Shown here piece by piece: positions 62,975-64,000 of a DNA stretch of 64,000 nt. Under the pieces are notes generated by a model. That model was not told the origin of the DNA, made no database searches, and saw only the letters and a program-made list of their open reading frames with translations. Location of the stretch: positions 18,792-82,791 of the forward strand of contig JAFGKW010000056.1 in the NCBI GenBank assembly GCA_016928355.1, written 5' to 3'. Numbering within the stretch: the stretch's first letter is position 1; every line of letters begins with the position of its first letter. A program made the translations under genes and the position numbers. The stretch comes from Methanomicrobiaceae archaeon. Its GTDB lineage: Archaea; Halobacteriota; Methanomicrobia; Methanomicrobiales; Methanomicrobiaceae.

Positions 62975-64000
62975 ATGAACGATAAAAAAGATAAAAGAAA
63001 GGGATTCGGATCAATTTTTAAAAAAGAAAAACCTTCTGAAACAACCGATATTCCTGATAATCAACCTGAAATGGACTATTCAGGCCTGATATCCTCTAAA
63101 AATGAAGAACCGGAAAATTCAGGACAATCCGGAGAACAAGATAATGATGATCTCAGTATGCTTTTATTGAAACTGAGAACAGAAAAAACCGAAGAAGAAG
63201 TATTATCAAAGAAAGACGAAGAATCCCTGACACCAATCATAGATGCAGAGATTCAGAAAGAACCTGTAATAACTGATAAGGAAAATTTTGAAGAAAAAAG
63301 AGACAATTCTGACTTAACAAATATCGAAGATAAAAAAGAAGATTCAAAAGAGATTCTTTTCAAGCAGAATAGTGGATCCAATGAATTGAAAAAGATCTTT
63401 GAACGTATAAAAAGTTCAGAGAATCAGGAAGAAATTCCCGAACCCAAATATGATACAGAGTATAAATTCACAGATATTACAACAGATAATGGGCAAAATG
63501 AAGAAATCTCCGTAATTCAAGAAGAATATACTGAAGAAAATACCATTAAGGAATCTGAAAATTTTAAAAAACAGGAAATCAAAGACGGACAATCTGAAGA
63601 TAATGTGAAGACAGAGGCACAATCAAATAAACCAAAAAGCCTTCAGGAGATTATCGAATCCGTTACAAAAAAGGCGGAAAATAAGCCTTTAATCGATAAA
63701 ACTGAAATATCCTCTTATAAAAGAGAAAGTGAGATCCAGGCAGAAACAATGCTCGGGGAATTGAAAAAAGAGGATGTTAAGGAGTTTCTAATTAAAGGTA
63801 AACCTAAATCTCCGGTATTTAAGAGTTCCCCGGAAAGCGATGACGAATATGTGGAGATCATCGCCGAGGCCGCAAAATATGATGAAGAAGATCGGCAATA
63901 TGAAAATGCAAATAAAGAAATTTCTGCTAATGTACCCACAAAAAAGGCACCTATAGCCCAGAAAACACAGTGGTCTGAAAAAGAAGAAGAAGAAGAAGAA
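62975..64000 (+). CDS. Long acidic, low-complexity protein (runs off the window)
   Basis: The frame starts at ATG 62975 and stays open for at least 342 codons to the window edge. It is very rich in Glu, Lys, Asp and Asn and lacks membrane segments, so the N-terminal part is probably disordered. The last visible codons are a run of glutamate. Because it follows the 62346 gene and lies near a prepilin peptidase, it could be the extended N-terminus of a secretion or pilus ATPase, but no such domain is visible here. Confidence 0.75.
   Translation, partial: MNDKKDKRKGFGSIFKKEKPSETTDIPDNQPEMDYSGLISSKNEEPENSGQSGEQDNDDLSMLLLKLRTEKTEEEVLSKKDEESLTPIIDAEIQKEPVITDKENFEEKRDNSDLTNIEDKKEDSKEILFKQNSGSNELKKIFERIKSSENQEEIPEPKYDTEYKFTDITTDNGQNEEISVIQEEYTEENTIKESENFKKQEIKDGQSEDNVKTEAQSNKPKSLQEIIESVTKKAENKPLIDKTEISSYKRESEIQAETMLGELKKEDVKEFLIKGKPKSPVFKSSPESDDEYVEIIAEAAKYDEEDRQYENANKEISANVPTKKAPIAQKTQWSEKEEEEEE

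Noticed and set aside
63976..64000. GAA-type run at the window end as a simple-sequence repeat element
   Set aside because: It is the glutamate-rich end of the open coding frame and is cut by the window edge, so no repeat claim can be supported.

Overview
The window is archaeal chromosome, most likely from a methanogen of the order Methanomicrobiales (the Methanoplanus/Methanolacinia type is a guess from gene content, not a measured identity). The evidence is an RNA polymerase B subunit split into B'' and B' behind rpoH, archaeal ether-lipid genes (glycerol-1-phosphate dehydrogenase, geranylgeranyl reductase), PriS and a GINS subunit, aIF2-alpha with Nop10, archaeal-type ProRS, LeuRS and MetRS, archaeal ribosomal proteins S27e and L44e, and an anaerobic cobalamin pathway with a CbiMNQO metal importer. 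Many genes are moderately AT-rich, and TATA boxes about 27-33 bp ahead of start codons point to many leaderless transcripts.

Layout. 1-4000 (minus): start of rpoA1, rpoB1, rpoB2, rpoH, then tRNA-Lys. 4200-7150: a response regulator with a Roadblock protein, an unrecognised protein, a MinD-type ATPase with a tiny membrane coiled-coil protein, and tRNA-Pro. 7200-13850: DUF89 phosphatase, NfeD plus SPFH membrane proteins, a site-2 protease, RNase HII, a TrkA-type protein, and geranylgeranyl reductase with its ferredoxin. 14150-19850 (plus): an eight-gene cobalamin operon cbiT-L-F-G-H-C-D-E with overlapping or abutting genes throughout. 20120-24630: cbiMNQO on the minus strand, diverging from a cbiA-like amidase. 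24670-33920: an information-processing block (EndoQ, PAC2, Nop10, aIF2-alpha, S27e, L44e, GINS, PriS, Elp3) and egsA. 33935-36785: DUF63, SpoIIM-like, proS. 36800-40200: an AT-rich accessory patch with two degenerate tRNA 3' fragments, two unrecognised genes (one with a PD-(D/E)XK-like motif) and a recombined toxin/transporter scar. 40250-49600: ferritin, a 2-oxoacid:ferredoxin oxidoreductase, membrane and lipoprotein genes, a riboflavin/F420 pathway reductase and a signal-transduction group. 49650-61190: tRNA-Phe, DHH phosphoesterase, metG, tRNA-Arg, a second PAC2 protein, leuS, a PIN-KH ATPase and hisI. 61190-64000: a prepilin peptidase, a two-domain protein and the start of a long acidic disordered protein running off the window.

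The most unusual signals are non-coding. A roughly 170-nt GC-rich repeat occurs twice in inverted orientation (19898-20072 plus, 53762-53927 minus). Stem positions differ between the copies by compensatory base-pair changes, so it looks like a structured RNA or a hairpin-bearing mobile repeat. Second, 3' fragments of tRNA-Thr and tRNA-Leu lie either side of a short AT-rich ORF, as expected of old tRNA-targeted integrations. I see no CRISPR array, rRNA, complete insertion sequence or replication origin.
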